Shown: positions 1-11,103 of the stretch, one piece after another | Layout of the letters: every line of letters begins with the position of its first letter | How positions within the stretch are numbered: the stretch's first letter is position 1 | From: Lineus longissimus | Lineage: Eukaryota > Nemertea > Pilidiophora > Heteronemertea > Lineidae | Reading direction: 5' to 3' | Length of the DNA stretch: 64,000 bases | Assembly (NCBI RefSeq): GCF_910592395.1 | Contig: NC_088309.1 | Location: 13,148,599 to 13,212,598, forward strand | Program-made: the position numbers and the translations under genes | Notes under the pieces: generated by a model | What the model was told of the DNA's origin: nothing | What the model saw: the letters and a program-made list of their open reading frames with translations, nothing else | The model's database searches: none

Positions 1-236
1 CTAAACGCGAAATGACCTCATTCTCTTAATACAGGTCGGATCGCGCCGATTTTTCGTTTTTTGAGTTCACCTTGGGCAACTCCTAATTTAGCACCGTCAA
101 CGAAGTGGCTAGGCCTTCCCGGTCAGAAATGTCCAATTTTGTCCACAGATGGGTCCCTAGATGGATGGATTGCAGGACGGACACCATTTGAACAGCTATA
201 CTACTAGCTCCGCTGACTTTGTCAGCTGAGCTAAAA
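1..236 (+). repeat. Dispersed repeat family F2 (3' part)
   Basis: The same text recurs at about 18835-19064 and 27950-28200. All three copies end with a perfect 6-bp stem, GCTGAC-TTT-GTCAGC (212-226 here), followed by TGAGCTAAAAA. An ACGG/GGAT-rich simple tract lies just before the end. It is non-coding. The hairpin plus CTAA end is compatible with a non-autonomous Helitron-like element, but no replication-initiator or helicase gene is present in the window. Confidence 0.7.
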
Positions 237-474
237 ACAAATCAGTAATAAATGAGATATTGCACATTTTAACTTTTCGCTTAAAGCCCCCTGGTGGCAA
301 AGTCAAGAATCAGACCGGTGCGAAATTCAGTGTCAGGGTACATATGACCTTGAGAATGATGTATACAAAGTTTCAGGTACAAGAAACATGCCACAGGATA
401 CGACGGACAACAGACGACGGACGACGGACACTGCGCTGTTGTTTAGACTCACCTAGGGTGAGCCAAAAATTTAG
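237..474 (+). repeat. Dispersed repeat family F1 fragment (3' end)
   Basis: It carries the family text (a 'gccccctggtggcaaagtc'-type segment), then a GACGGACGACGG tract, and ends in the stem CTCACC-TAG-GGTGAG at 448-462 followed by CCAAAAA. The same terminal structure closes the longer F1 copies near 23.9 kb and 38.8 kb. No coding potential is supported; the 100-residue frame across it is incidental. Confidence 0.65.
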
Positions 475-569
475 TACACATTATTCCCTAAATCAGATAA
501 CCACTGACACTGAACTTCAGTCAGATCCGATTCTCGCCTTGGCCACCAGGAGCAAAAACTAAATGAATA

Positions 570-956
570 GCCAGTGGCCATTGTGCTCACCGTCTAGGTA
601 TTTGGATGTTAGGAATTCATCCTTGCAAAGAAACATGCTACATGTATAGTATATAGGTCAAACCAAAGTCGGTATGTGATGTTCCATTGCTTGGAGTAAC
701 TGCCATGAAAATATCATCAAAAACAAGTCACTATTAAGCAAAATATTGCACTTGTTACCTTTTTTAGTTTTGGCATCCTGGTGGCCAAGTCGAGGATCAG
801 ATCAGACCGAAGTTCAGATTTTTCATTAGCGTTTTCGTTTACCCAGGCACACCGACTGCATTTCTAACGGGCTCTCTGTTTTTGGAACAGGATACAGACG
901 CCGACGGACGCTGCGGTGTTGTATTGACTCCCCTACGCCGAGCCAAAAAGGTACAA
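570..956 (+). repeat. Dispersed repeat family F1, short copy
   Basis: It starts with the F1 5' motif GGCCATTGTGCTCACC (576-591) and ends with a GACGGACG tract and 'gccgagccaaaaa' near 940-952. It is an internally deleted copy about 0.38 kb long. The intact-looking F1 copies are 1.1-1.3 kb. Confidence 0.6.
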
Positions 957-1162
957 AATGCAATATCACGCTTATTAGTGACTTGTTTTCAATGATATTT
1001 AGTGACTTGTTTTCAATGATATTTTTATGGTAGGTACTCCAAGCAACGATACATCACAGGTCATACCAACTTTGGTTTGACCTATATACTATACATGTTT
1101 GTCATATAGTATGTTTCTTCCCTAATCACTAAATATTTATATATGGTGAGCACAATGGTCCT
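957..1162 (-). repeat. F1 5' fragment in inverted orientation
   Basis: On the minus strand it begins with GGACCATTGTGCTCACC (about 1146-1162) and matches 600-760 as a reverse complement, including the 'ggtcaaaccaaagt' segment. A 24-bp direct duplication (agtgacttgttttcaatgat...) is visible at about 979-1026. With the previous entry it forms a head-to-head pair. Confidence 0.55.
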
Positions 1163-1169
1163 TCGCCGT

Positions 1170-1565
1170 GTCATTAATTATTCAGGTTTGGTCCCCTGTT
1201 GGCCAAGTCGAGAATCATATCAGACCAAAATTGGGCCAAGTAAAGAATCTGATCGTACTGAAACTTGGCGGCAGAGGTTTCTGACGTAGGGAGTCATGTG
1301 GACCAAGTTTCAAGTTCATAGCTTTAGCTTTTACGCCATTTGACCTACACCTTTTAGGTTTTCACTTTTTACCCCTGGAGGCCAAGTGGAGAATCAGAAC
1401 AGACTGGAATTCAGTGTCAGAGATCACTTGACCTCAGGGGTCCTATGTAGAAAGTCTTAAGTTAGTAGCTCCTGCAGTTGAGAAACGTGGCATTCTATTA
1501 GAACAGGAAACAGACGACAACGACGGACTCGAACACGGCGGTATTGCATAAAAACCCCTACGTTG
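1170..1565 (+). repeat. F1-type repeat fragments
   Basis: It contains two 'ggccaagt(c/g)gagaatca' segments (about 1200 and 1381), a GACGACGGACT tract, and the F1-like tail 'acgttgagccaataag' near 1560. This is degraded dispersed repeat with no gene. Confidence 0.5.
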
Positions 1566-3290
1566 AGCCAATAAGAAGGGGCAAGTTCTGGGAAGCTTTT
1601 ATTGACTAATGCGCCTGGCCATGGCAGACTGAAACTCATCATCCGTAATATCAGGGCAGGCATGGATTTCATAATTTTTTTTTCTTCAAAAGTTTGTGAC
1701 ATGGGGCTAATTTGAGATGTTCATAATCAAACTCCATGCAAATAATATTCCCGAAATTAACAAGTTTTTACTTAATATTAAATTTTCCTGAAACTTACAG
1801 TCTACCATATAATCTTGACGAAATGCTAACATCAAGTTATATGGGGCATAACACTGCATGCCAATGAAGTGAAGGCAAAGACCTTAATAGGCCATGATGC
1901 TCCATATGATGACTATGATGAAATAAGCAAAATGATAACCAGCTGTTTGAAATGGACTCGTAATGAACCTTTTGAACGGATTAAAATGCTATGACAGGAT
2001 GTAAAGATCAATTTGAGGTAGGTTTCATGAAAATCCAAGAGCAATTGTGAAAATGAGAGCGATCTGCAACATTTCTTAACATCTTGACCAAAACTATAAT
2101 AATGTATCTTTGATTGAAGTTTATATCACCATGGAGATTGTCAATTTGTAAGGTTATCAGTGATTGACAAATTGAGCCTTATAGGGTAAATTTGTAAGGT
2201 TGCTCTCTTTATATGCAACAGTACTTTGTATTGTAAATTGAGCAATTAACTCTTTCGGTCCGAATCAGAAATTTGAATTACAAGCGGCCTGTCAACAATT
2301 GACAGCTGTCTACTGACGTCATTACCAGCAGTGAAAGCTGATTGGTCAAGGCAGCAGACAGCTAAATCAAATGATAGCATGGTAAAAAGCATAGGCAGAA
2401 GTGTAGCTTCTAGATTAAACTGGATGTGAGGAAGCCGATGAGTTTTGCGGAGGCCGTCATTGTTTGGAAGTTGGTGGGTTTAGTTTGAAAGTTTTCTAGC
2501 ACTGAAATTGCGTGTTCGATTTTGAAATATCAGGATATGTGCAGGCTTTAATGTTGTTCATGTTGTTAGGAGCTAAGGTTTATTATCTTCTGGGTTGTTA
2601 ACTGCTGCTACTCTCGTAGATAGGCCAAAATATACCTGTGTTTTGAATGAAATAAACTATCGCCCCGCGCACCCGGCATCGCATCATTATTGGTGACATG
2701 TCCCATTTACAACAATGTACAATGTAAAATTTTTTGTTGCCGGCAAACGATTTTCGTTTTCAAAAGTTGCGAATTCCCAACATCTATCGAAACGATTTTG
2801 GTGTTCCTCTCGAAATGATAAATCAGCTTGATAATCGCCACAAAATCGTTGCACTTTTTTGCACGAATTCTCATTGGAGATGACCCCTAACGACATCTAA
2901 TGATTTTATAATGAGATATGCTGGGCGTATAATGTGAATTCCTAAGAATACTGTCAATATAGTGTGGTATGCTGCATTATAGTGAGAGAATTGCCTCAAT
3001 ATAACACCTGGTTAAAGATGTTCCGGATCATCTTATATACTGCATTGTATTGTACTGACTTATGTACTTGAAGTATGCTAGCAATATATCTCATTCTATC
3101 TCATAACATGCCTTTATACTGAAATATATTGTGTCATAAAAGTCATTATTTTAACCCATTTCGTGCAGTGGCTGTGCCATAAGATATATCAACTACACTT
3201 CACTACAACATGTGGGAAAATGTGAATACGACCATGTGGTAAAATAGAAATACCATGTGCGTAAAAGCACTTTCCCACATGAAGTTTTTT
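1566..3290. other. No gene recognised
   Basis: AT-rich sequence with scattered stops in all frames. A 69-residue minus-strand frame at 2687-2896 has no recognisable motif. I see no repeat termini or RNA gene here. Confidence 0.5.
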
Positions 3291-3295
3291 TGTAA

Positions 3296-4405
3296 GGCCC
3301 CATAAAAAAAAATTTCAGTTTATCATCCCCGCCCGCATCACTTTTTTGACCCGCATCAAAAAAAATTTTATTTTTTAATTTTCAATTTCAATCACTAAAT
3401 TAGGCTTTCAGCAGGTAAGAATTGATTCACTATCTATTCAGTTGCATTTCTGATGAAATTCTCTTTCCAATGATACCAGACATGTCTACTTTGGTTCATT
3501 TTAATCAACTGTTATTCACTTTTATATGAGGAAACTCGCCCCAGCGTAGACGACGGCCGGCGGCATGCCGAACGGACGACGATTGATTTGGCGCGAAAAA
3601 CGCTACACTCATCAAATATGCCAAACACCATTGACACATCAGAGTTTTCAGCGTCACAAACAATATCACAGTGATTTTAGATAGTCAATGCTGTTTTACA
3701 ATACTTTTCAAGGAGGTTCAGAGGAATTTGTTGAAAGATTTTGTCTTCAATTGCCAAATTCGCGCCTTTTTCAGAACACGTGCTCTCCCGGCGCTAAATG
3801 TATAGCGCGCCTCTCATGGCGCCTCGTTGAACTAAATCTTCCACTTTTTGATACTAGCTGCCAGAATGCCGTTTGTCGTGTTACAGATTGTGCATAAAGC
3901 ACGTATTTTGAAGGCGTGGTACGGAACATCTGTCCCGCCTCAAGCCACAATGAGTGACATTTATTCTGAGTTTTCAAGTGGCACATGGAGATTCCTTATT
4001 ACACCTCATTTCCAGAGGAACCACTGTGCTTTGAATGTGGTACAGATGAGGATTTGTGCATCTATGATGCCAAGAAGAACTTCCCATTGTGTGAAAGGTG
4101 CAGGGGTACTGGAAAAAACTTCCAGGAAAGGCGAACAAAGGCCTTCGCACCTCGGGGGGTGGGGGGAGACTAACTTTTCACTTGTGAGAATGACGTCAGG
4201 CCTGTAGGACAATGAAAGAGGCACCAGGGTGTAGTTAAGCATAAATTTATAGCATCAATTTCATGTTCAATTGTTCATGTTGCTTTCATTTAAATACCCG
4301 TTTCTGTTCTGAAAAAATAAAAAATAAAAAATAAAAACCGCCCTCCCTCATCACTTTCTTCAGAAAAAAGGATGATAAACTAACATTTTTTTTTTTTATG
4401 GGCCC
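3296..4405. mobile_element. Candidate TIR DNA element, about 1.1 kb
   Basis: The left end (3296-3330, GGCCCCATAAAAAAAAATTT then AGTTTATCATCC) is matched by the reverse complement of the right end (about 4368-4405, GGGCCCATAAAAA... AGTTTATCATCC). The inverted match continues weakly inward through 'catcac'. I could not define a target duplication, so the outer limits are uncertain. The poly-A/T stretches inflate the match; the TTTATCATCC core is the specific part. Confidence 0.4.
3985..4173 (+). pseudogene. C4 zinc-ribbon-like fragment
   Basis: A 62-residue frame holds C-x2-C (CFECG) followed about 18 residues later by C-x2-C (CERC), then basic residues (GKNFQERRTK). This spacing suits a small zinc-binding ribbon or the end of a PHD/treble-clef domain. 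It lies inside the candidate TIR element, so it may be the tail of a transposon-encoded protein. No family can be assigned with confidence. The overlapping 119-residue frame lacks these paired cysteines and looks like a shadow. It could still be a chance frame. Confidence 0.35.
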
Positions 4406-4443
4406 AAGGGCAATAATGGTCAGGCAACCATTACTCCTTGGGT
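4404..4443. repeat. Imperfect hairpin
   Basis: CCCAAGGGCAATAATGG and CCATTACTCCTTGGG are imperfect inverted repeats around a short loop, at the right edge of the candidate TIR element. Confidence 0.45.
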
Positions 4444-4903
4444 TGGCACAAAATATGGAAGCGGTAAAAATCACATTTCATTGTTTAGTTCAAATTATTT
4501 AGATTTGGAATTGATAGACTACCTCACTGTCAGTGTTGGTTCTCTCACCAAACAGTGCTCGCATCAAGCGGTCATTTCGCCCAAAACATCTGCTACCATC
4601 TTGGTTATTGCCACCTTTCCGTTCCTTACCCAGACAACCAATACTTTTAGTTTGGTTTCATCTGCTGAAACATAGACAAGAAAACTGAAATATAAAACTT
4701 ACCAGCCCCCATTCTCACAAGCCAGTCTTCTTAGGCAAAAGTTGTGTGTTATCCACAATGAAGGTTCGTCCTCCTACACCATTATTCCTAGCCTGACAGG
4801 CTCCAGGTGAAAGTTACTGGAAGAGAAAACACGCATGGAACATGGATAATGCTGCTAGCATTATAGTGTCAGGAGAGAGTTATTGGAAGAGCAAATGAAA
4901 AGG

Positions 4904-5110
4904 CCAGGGGCCATTGTGCTCACCGTATAGGTATCTGGTAGGTTAAGAAACATGCTATAGTATATAGCCAAATGGAAATTTCGTGCCATTTAACCTTAAC
5001 TGGCAAACAGGCAAGTTGTTGAGCAATAATTGCATTCATAAGGCCCCTGGTGGCCCAGCTGTGAATCAGATCAAACTGAACTTGGGCTTGAGGGCTCACC
5101 TGACTATATG
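4904..5110 (+). repeat. F1 5' fragment
   Basis: It begins with the F1 5' end (AGGGGCCATTGTGCTCACC) and contains the related 'ggcccctggtggccc' segment. The 3' hairpin end is absent. Confidence 0.5.
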
Positions 5111-5555
5111 TGTTCATGATTCTATTCTATTTGTTATTGGAATCAATTCTCAAGCTGCTCAGCCATGCGTGGATTCAGGCCGACCAGCAAGTGCCACTTT
5201 CTGTCCGTCCAGGACCGGCATGTGACTGCTCATTATTTAACCCCATTCATCGCGTCCACACATTGACTTCAAAAGTCACTTGATGTGGCCATGATGTACT
5301 GGGTGAGTATATATTGTGGGCACTCCTTTTAATGTTTTTGCACTTCTCAAACCAGCTTCAGCTCAGAACCCTTGCCACACAGACATAAGGGGCCAAAATT
5401 GGTGAGTCATGCTCTCATTTTCCCTATTTCTCCAATATATTTTTTGCCAGCTTTTTATTCTATCTTTTAATTCAAACTGTTCGTTGACCCAGGTTTTTCT
5501 TGTATTTTGTAGTCGACCGACAAATTCCGAGCCAGAGAAGACAGGCACCAAATGG
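5111..5555. other. No gene recognised upstream of the old BEL remnant
   Basis: No motif-bearing frame. It may include decayed gag/linker sequence of the older BEL copy whose protease starts at about 5560, but I cannot show this. Confidence 0.3.
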
Positions 5556-5559
5556 TTGT

Positions 5560-5805
5560 GTAGTGGACACATATGCACTTCTAGATCCAGCAAGTCAAAC
5601 CACTTTGATTATGTTATCGTTTGCAAAGGACATTGGTTTGAATATTTTGATTGAGCGACCCATCTGACTCAGGTTTGACCCCAATAAATGTACAAGGTGC
5701 ATTGATGTCTAACTTCCTTTTCATCGTCCCATGTCAGACTTTTCTGCGGAGATCTGAAGGTGCAGTTCCATGGCAGCATGTAAAAGATCTGTGATAAAAA
5801 ACCTC
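5560..5805 (+). pseudogene. Older BEL/Pao protease, N-terminal half
   Basis: In the frame starting at 5560 it reads VVDTYALLDPASQTTLIM then SFAKDIGL. This aligns by eye with the start of the BEL/Pao retropepsin-like domain (DUF1758), whose usual core is A-L-L-D-S-G-S-Q. Here the active-site D-S-G is D-P-A, so the enzyme would be dead. An in-frame TGA follows at 5665-5667. The younger BEL element was inserted directly after 5805, and the rest of this protease domain resumes at 11754. The link is inferred from protein-level resemblance and from the 5-bp duplication that closes the insertion. Confidence 0.6.
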
Positions 5806-6067
5806 TGTCGGGAACCTCCAGTGATTGGTCGATCACTACTTGAAATGATTGACAGGTCACGTGGTTACGAAGCTAATTAGCTTATGGGTAATCAACTGAT
5901 TGAAGGGGTAGAAGTATTAGAACCGTCAAGCTGTATGTACGTCTTTCATAACTGTGTTGTTTTTGATGTCTGTTTATAGCCAATAACAATATATCAAGGA
6001 AATCAATCTTCTTCGTTATTTGGACTTAGATGCTTCTTGGGTCAAAGCCTTGGTTACCCGGCCCACA
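5806..6067 (+). repeat. 5' LTR of BEL element
   Basis: 262 bp, starts TGTCGGGAACC and ends CGGCCCACA. It is nearly identical to 11488-11748. No clear TATA box or poly(A) signal stands out. The four differences from the 3' LTR lie at about 5872, 5942, 5967 and 5987. Confidence 0.93.
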
Positions 6068-6178
6068 TTGGTGCATGTGACTAGGATTTATTGGAGTTTA
6101 GACTTAGATGCTTCTTGGGTCAAAGCCTTGGTTACCCAGCCCACATTGGTGCATGTGACTAGGATTTATTGGAGTTTA
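6023..6178 (+). repeat. 78-bp tandem duplication of LTR end plus leader
   Basis: Two adjacent 78-bp units (6023-6100, 6101-6178) differ at two or three positions. Each contains the last 45 bp of the LTR followed by 33 bp of leader, so the primer-binding region is present twice. The unit is a multiple of three and stays open in one frame, which produces a spurious 61-residue frame. Confidence 0.85.
6068..6086 (+). promoter_or_regulatory. Putative primer-binding site
   Basis: TTGGTGCATGTGACTAGG immediately follows the LTR. A PBS should begin with TGG (complement of tRNA CCA). TGGTGCAT would pair with a tRNA ending ATGCACCA, as many tRNA-Gly do, but complementarity beyond about 8 nt is not evident. 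The sequence is repeated at about 6146-6164. Confidence 0.5.
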
Positions 6179-6229
6179 AACGGAAAACAGGACATTTTTT
6201 GTTGAAGCCCGGTTGTTTCTTTCTTCAAC

Positions 6230-8225
6230 ATGCCCGAGGACACAGTGACTGTAACTGTACCAAACCCTAAACGGTCAAGGGCTGGTTATCGCCAGTCAGC
6301 GGAAAAACTTCTCAAGGACGGCGACGCTATTTTGGTCGAATCGGATATTCAACAGGACACACTCGATACGCTTAGTGGTATCATTGCCCTTCTAGAGGAA
6401 AAGCTGCCGATGCTCCGTGATTTGGATAATGTCATTCTCAATGCAATCGAAAAGGATTGCAAAATAATTCACGGATGCTGACGAGATTCTCTCAAGGTAT
6501 CGTACCAAAAAACACGTCTTTGCAAGATTTCTCAAGCGAAATGAGAAATCAGACTCTAACTCTCGTGTGGAACCGGAGCGCACACCCTCTAAGAGGAAAG
6601 TCAACTTGCCAAAGTTGGATCTCCCCAGATTCTCCGGAAACATTCTCGAGTGGAAGTCGTTCTCGGATACGTTCGCAGCAGCCATCCATGACGATACTCA
6701 GCTTCCAAATGTACAGAAATTCCAGTACCTGAGGGGCCAGTTGGACGGTGAGGCCAAAGAAGTAATTGCGGGTCTAGCCCTGACAAATGAAAATTATGCC
6801 GTCGCTATGACCCTCCTCAAGGAACGCTACGGACAACAGCATAAGATTGTTCATGAACATATGCGTGCTCTGTGGTCAATGGGACCGCCTGCGGATGATG
6901 TTGTGTCTTTACGCTCGTTTTACGATCAACTAGAAAGTAACGTCAGAGGCCTAGAAGGGCTAGGCAAACCACAAGAGTCGTATGAGGCTTTACTCGTCCC
7001 CCTCATACTCGACAAGCTGCCGAGTCGAATTCGAATCACCATTACGAGGGATCATGGAGACAAGGAGTGGAGATTACCTCTACGGGAAGCCATTCTTCAG
7101 GAAATAAAGGCCGCCGAAGCTGGATCATTCTCAAATTTGAGTGGATTATCCGGTGTTTACTCATCAAGCAGTCCCGCCGCCTCTTCTGTGCCTACCGCCG
7201 CGTTCATCGCCGTGAAATCAAAACCCCAAAGTGAAAATGTGTGCGAAAGTGATTCCCCCGCTATTAAGCGGTGTTCGTTTTGCAAGCGCAGTGCCCATCC
7301 GTCGAGTGAGTGCACGATAGTCAGCGATGTTGAAAAACGTATGGAGATTGTGCGTAAGGATCGACTGTGCTACAACTGTCTGGGTAAGCATAAAGTTGTC
7401 TATTGCAAATCGAAATTTCGCTGTTATAAATGCAAGGAGCGCCATCATACCGCACTATGTAATCCCACTAAGAATTATGTTAACCCCGCACCGGACTCTG
7501 AAACTACACATGCAAAGTTGGCATTTGGCAAACATGCTACCCCGGAAGGCCCGGTAATACTGAAAACTGCCAAGACAATTATTGCTGTCAATGCATCACG
7601 CAAGATTGATGTGAACATCCTTATCGACGAGGGAGCACAACGCTCATTTTTCACGGAAAAAACCGCGAACTTTCTACAACTAGAAAAATTAGGAACCGAA
7701 CGCATCAATATAGCGTCCTTTGGAGACGGCGCCAAGGGAGTTCGCGCAATGGAAAGTGCAAACCTTACGTTAGAAACAAAGGATGGAAATCGCTTGGACA
7801 TGAGAGTGCTGGTAGTGCCGAAAATATCAACGCCGCTTAATACACACGTTACATCTTCGGTTTTGAACCTACCCCACCTTAAAGACCTGAAGCTCGCTCA
7901 GTCCACCGATGATGCCGTCATATCCCTTGATGTTCTTATTGGTGCTGACTATTACTGGAGTGTAATCGGTGACGACGTCGTGAGAGGCAAAGGACCGACG
8001 GCGGTCTCGTCGGTTTTTGGATACGTTCTTTCAGGGCCAACCCACGAGGGACCATCAGCCAAAACTCGCACTGCTGTGATGAACATTGTTACTGACATCT
8101 CTCTGGAAGAAAAGGTCATGTCCAATTACTGGGATCTGGAGAGCATCGGGATCAAAGATGATTGTAGCGTTCATCCTACCCTCCGAGACGCATTCGAAAG
8201 CTACCGAGACAACAAGATCAGGTGA
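6230..8225 (+). pseudogene. gag-pro: BEL gag-protease region
   Basis: Starts at ATG 6230 (MPEDTVTVTV). A 1-bp frameshift near 6465-6470 moves the frame to the one running through 8222, with TGA at 8223. Domains in order: N-terminal helical gag, then DUF1759 gag core (LPRFSGNILEWKSF, QYLRGQLDGEAKEVI), then zinc-binding segments around 7270-7460 (CSFCKRSAHPSSEC; CYNCLGKH...YC; CYKCKERHHTALC). The retropepsin-like domain at about 7610-8040 has ILIDEGAQRSFF, i.e. D-E-G where BEL proteases usually have D-S-G or D-T-G. A KGPTAVSSVFGYVLSG segment matches the conserved end of the BEL protease region. RT sequence resumes in the same frame right after the TGA. Gag would form the particle and the protease would cleave Gag-Pol. 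Confidence 0.85.
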
Positions 8226-8877
8226 AATGAGGATACAGGACAGTACATTGCCAGTCTTCCATGGGCAGAGGACCACCCCCCTCTACAAACCAATTTCGCA
8301 GTGACCAAAGCAAGAACACGATCTATGGTAAGGAAATTGACGCCGGAATTACGCTCAGTGTACCATAAGATAATTCGAGAACAATTAGATTGCAACTTCG
8401 TCTCCCTAGTGTCCGATGCTGACCCCAGCTGCGGTTATTATCTCCCGCATCACCCCGTGAAGAAGGACTCAGCGACTACCCCTATTCGGATAGTATACGA
8501 CTGTAGTTGCAGCCAGGGAATGGGGAAATCCGTGCTTGAATGATTGCTTGGAGCCACCAGGGCCACCACTTTTAAATGATCTCAGTGACATTCTCCTTCG
8601 ATTCCGTGTTAACAATGTCGGCCTCTCCAGTGACATTGAGAAGGCATTCTTACATGTACAGCTCGATGAAAGGGATAGAGAATTCACCAAGTTCCTATGG
8701 CTTTCGGACCCCGCCGACCCCGAGAGTGACTTTCAAACTTATCACTTCAATCTAGTGCTCTTCGGCGCCGTTTGCTCTCCATTCATTCTCAATGCTGTTG
8801 TGAAAACCCACTTGGAACAGGACGGATCCTCTCAAGCAGAAGACATGAGACGGAACGTCAATATATCGCAGGATTAG
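8226..8877 (+). pseudogene. pol (RT): BEL reverse transcriptase, truncated
   Basis: After the TGA the same frame reads TGQYIASLPWAEDHPPL, the conserved BEL RT start, through YYLPHHPV and IRIVYDCS to 8543. A 1-bp shift near 8530 passes to the frame holding NDCLEPPGPPLL, LSDILLRFR and SSDIEKAFLHV (motif A, with the first catalytic Asp), then DREFTKFLW and HFNLVLFGAVCSPFILNA. It stops at 8877. The expected YxDD motif and the following thumb/connection, roughly 150-200 residues in intact BEL pol, are missing; RNase H follows directly in another frame. RT would be inactive. Confidence 0.85.
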
Positions 8878-9404
8878 AGCCCACGGATAAATGCGACATT
8901 CATACTTTCAGTGATGCCAGCCCCCATGCATACGGCGCCTCTGTGTATATCACTTGCGACGGGAAAACCTCTCTTGTCATGGCAAAAACACGCGTAAGAC
9001 CGCTGAAGGATATCACGCTACCGCGCATGGAGCTCATGGGAGCCCTCATAGCAACAAGGCTCACAAAACATATTCTCAACGCGCTATCAAACTCTGTGCA
9101 GATCAACAACTCTACTCTTTGGACAGATAGTCAGATTGTCCTACACTGGATCAAAGGGAACAAGAAGCTGCCGCTCTTTGTCCAGAACCGTGTTGTGGAA
9201 ATCAGAACTTTCCAAGGCAAAGTCCAGTATTGTCCGACTCAAGATAACCCCGCTGATCTATTGACTGGAGGGATTACCACTAATTCCCTAATACACTCAA
9301 AGCTGTGGTGGAATGGGCCCGTCTGGCTTGTTCACGGCGACTGGCCAATTAGCGAACTCTCTGACGCCTCAGTATTGTTACAGTTGGATAAGGAATTACC
9401 ATAA
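8850..9404 (+). pseudogene. pol (RNase H): BEL RNase H domain
   Basis: The frame enters near 8850, right at the RT deletion junction, and continues to TAA at 9402-9404. Hallmarks: TFSDASPHAYGASVYI (first Asp), LPRMELMGALIATRL (Glu), WTDSQIVLHWI (Asp) and PTQDNPADLLTGG (final Asp region), so the RNase H catalytic residues look intact. The integrase region continues in the same frame after the single TAA. The upstream part of this frame (8772-8850) is a shadow of RT. Confidence 0.85.
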
Positions 9405-10421
9405 CAAAACAATGACGCAGGAAAGGAAGGGGTTAATCAACCGGGAACCGGACTTGATTGTATAATCCATATGAAGGATTATCACTCGCTCAAAACACTT
9501 CTGCGCGTTACCGCCATGGTCCAGAAAGCTGTGAAAGAATTCAAGGGAGAACGGCCGGATATTGACATCGACGCCAATGCGATGAATGAGGCCGAACTGT
9601 TATGGATAAAGACTGTACAAACCAGAGAATTTAAGCAGGAAATCCACGCCTTAAACAAACCCTCCGCCAAACGGGCTCCACTGGTACAACAACTTCAATT
9701 ATTCCTTGACGCTGGGAGCTACTTACGACTCAACGGTAGATTAAACAACGCGCCAATCAGAGAAGAAACGAAATTCCCACTTCTACTCCCGAGAAAACAC
9801 CACTTCACGGACCTCATGGTACGACACGCCCACTGGACGTGTCTTCATACAGGGACACAAGGAACTGTTACCCATCCCAGACAACGATACTGGATTCCGC
9901 GAATTCGCGAAGTCGTGTTCTCGATCGTCCGCAAATGTGTCGCCTGCAAGCGTGTTACCGGTAAACCATACAAGAAACCTGTATCACCCCCACTACAAGC
10001 GTTCAGACTACAAGAAGCAAATCCATTTCAGGTTTGTGGATGCAACTTTACAGGCGCCCTCTATGTCCTACTGAAAGGGAAGAGCGATGAAATCAAAGTC
10101 TATGTGTGTTTGTTTACTTGCGCAGTGACTCGAGCAATCCACCTCGAACTCGTACCCGATATGACAACGGCATCTTTTCTGAACGCGTTTCGAAGATTTA
10201 CTGCCCGTCGTTCCGTACCTTCTCAGATGATATCAGATAACGCAACCACATTCGAATCTGCCGCATCAGAGTTGAAAAAATTAAAGGATTCGCTTGAAGT
10301 CAAGACATACATGGCTAACCACCGCATTACCTGGACATTCAATCCCAAGAGAGCTCCTGGTGGGGAGGCTTCTTTGAGCGCGCAATCGGACTTGCGAAGA
10401 CAACAATTAAAAAGGTGTTAG
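9405..10421 (+). pseudogene. pol (IN): BEL integrase, N-terminal and core
   Basis: Open from 9405; the first ATG is at 9471. The BEL linker (HSLKTLLRVTA, YLRLNGRLNNA) leads to an HHCC zinc finger (VRHAHWTCLHTGTQGT ... CVACKR) and the DDE core. At the first catalytic Asp the sequence reads C-N-F (AAC codon 10044-10046) where the family has V-D-F. The second Asp is kept (ISDNATTF, codon 10236-10238). A 1-bp loss near 10351, at the conserved P-W-W-G-G segment, shifts the frame, so the catalytic Glu (10376-10378) is read in the next frame. The stop at 10421 is a consequence of this shift. Confidence 0.85.
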
Positions 10422-11103
10422 GCCGCGCACGCGTCAACCTGGACGAACTAATGACTCTAATCACACAAGTTGAAGCTGTTCTGAATAACAGACCGCTAAC
10501 CTACGTTGGTGACTTTGATCCGTTGACTCCGGCGCACCTCGTCCATGGTCGCCTAATGACCACTTTGCCATACTCACGCGTAGATGAAACTGAACTGACT
10601 TTGTGATAAACGAAAACGCCATGAGAAAGCGCGTGAAGCACCTCGCTTTTCTATTTCAACACTTCTGGGAAAGGTGGCGAACCGAGTACCTCCCTGCGTT
10701 TCGCGAAAGGCACTTAGAGAATTGCGGCAGGAAACTTGAAAACACTGTCAAAGTAGGAGACGTTGTTCTTGTCCACAGTGATGAAAAACGCAGACTGTAT
10801 TGGGACTTAGCAATCATGGAAGAACTGAACTATGGGAAAGACAATCTGGTCAGATCTGTAATAATAAAGACTAAAAATGGTCGAACTTCGAGGCCAATCG
10901 CAAAACTCTACCCACTCGAAATTACGTGTAACACTCCTCCGAAAAAACAGGAGAATGACAATGCAAAACCTGAATCTGAGCAATCGGACAATACGAGAAC
11001 CTTGTTGCCTCGCTGCGCCGCAACCGAGGCCCGCTCCAAAACCAGAAACTGGAGCCAGAAATTGCTCCAAGCTGAACTGCTCATCTTAGATGTAAAACAC
11101 TGA
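10353..11103 (+). pseudogene. pol (IN): BEL integrase C-terminus and DUF5641-like tail
   Basis: The frame holding the catalytic Glu (FFER) continues through LNNRPLTYVGD and PLTPAHLVHGR, typical of the end of the BEL integrase, to a stop at 10604-10606. A further shift near 10600 leads to the frame ending at 11103, with HFWERWRTEYLPAFRERH and VKVGDVVLVHSDEKRRLYWDLA, which match the DUF5641 tail found only in BEL/Pao pol proteins. The remaining C-terminus is low complexity. Confidence 0.8.

Noticed and set aside
6020-6205. 61-residue frame with an internal 26-residue repeat
   Set aside because: Translation of the duplicated LTR end and primer-binding region; not gag.
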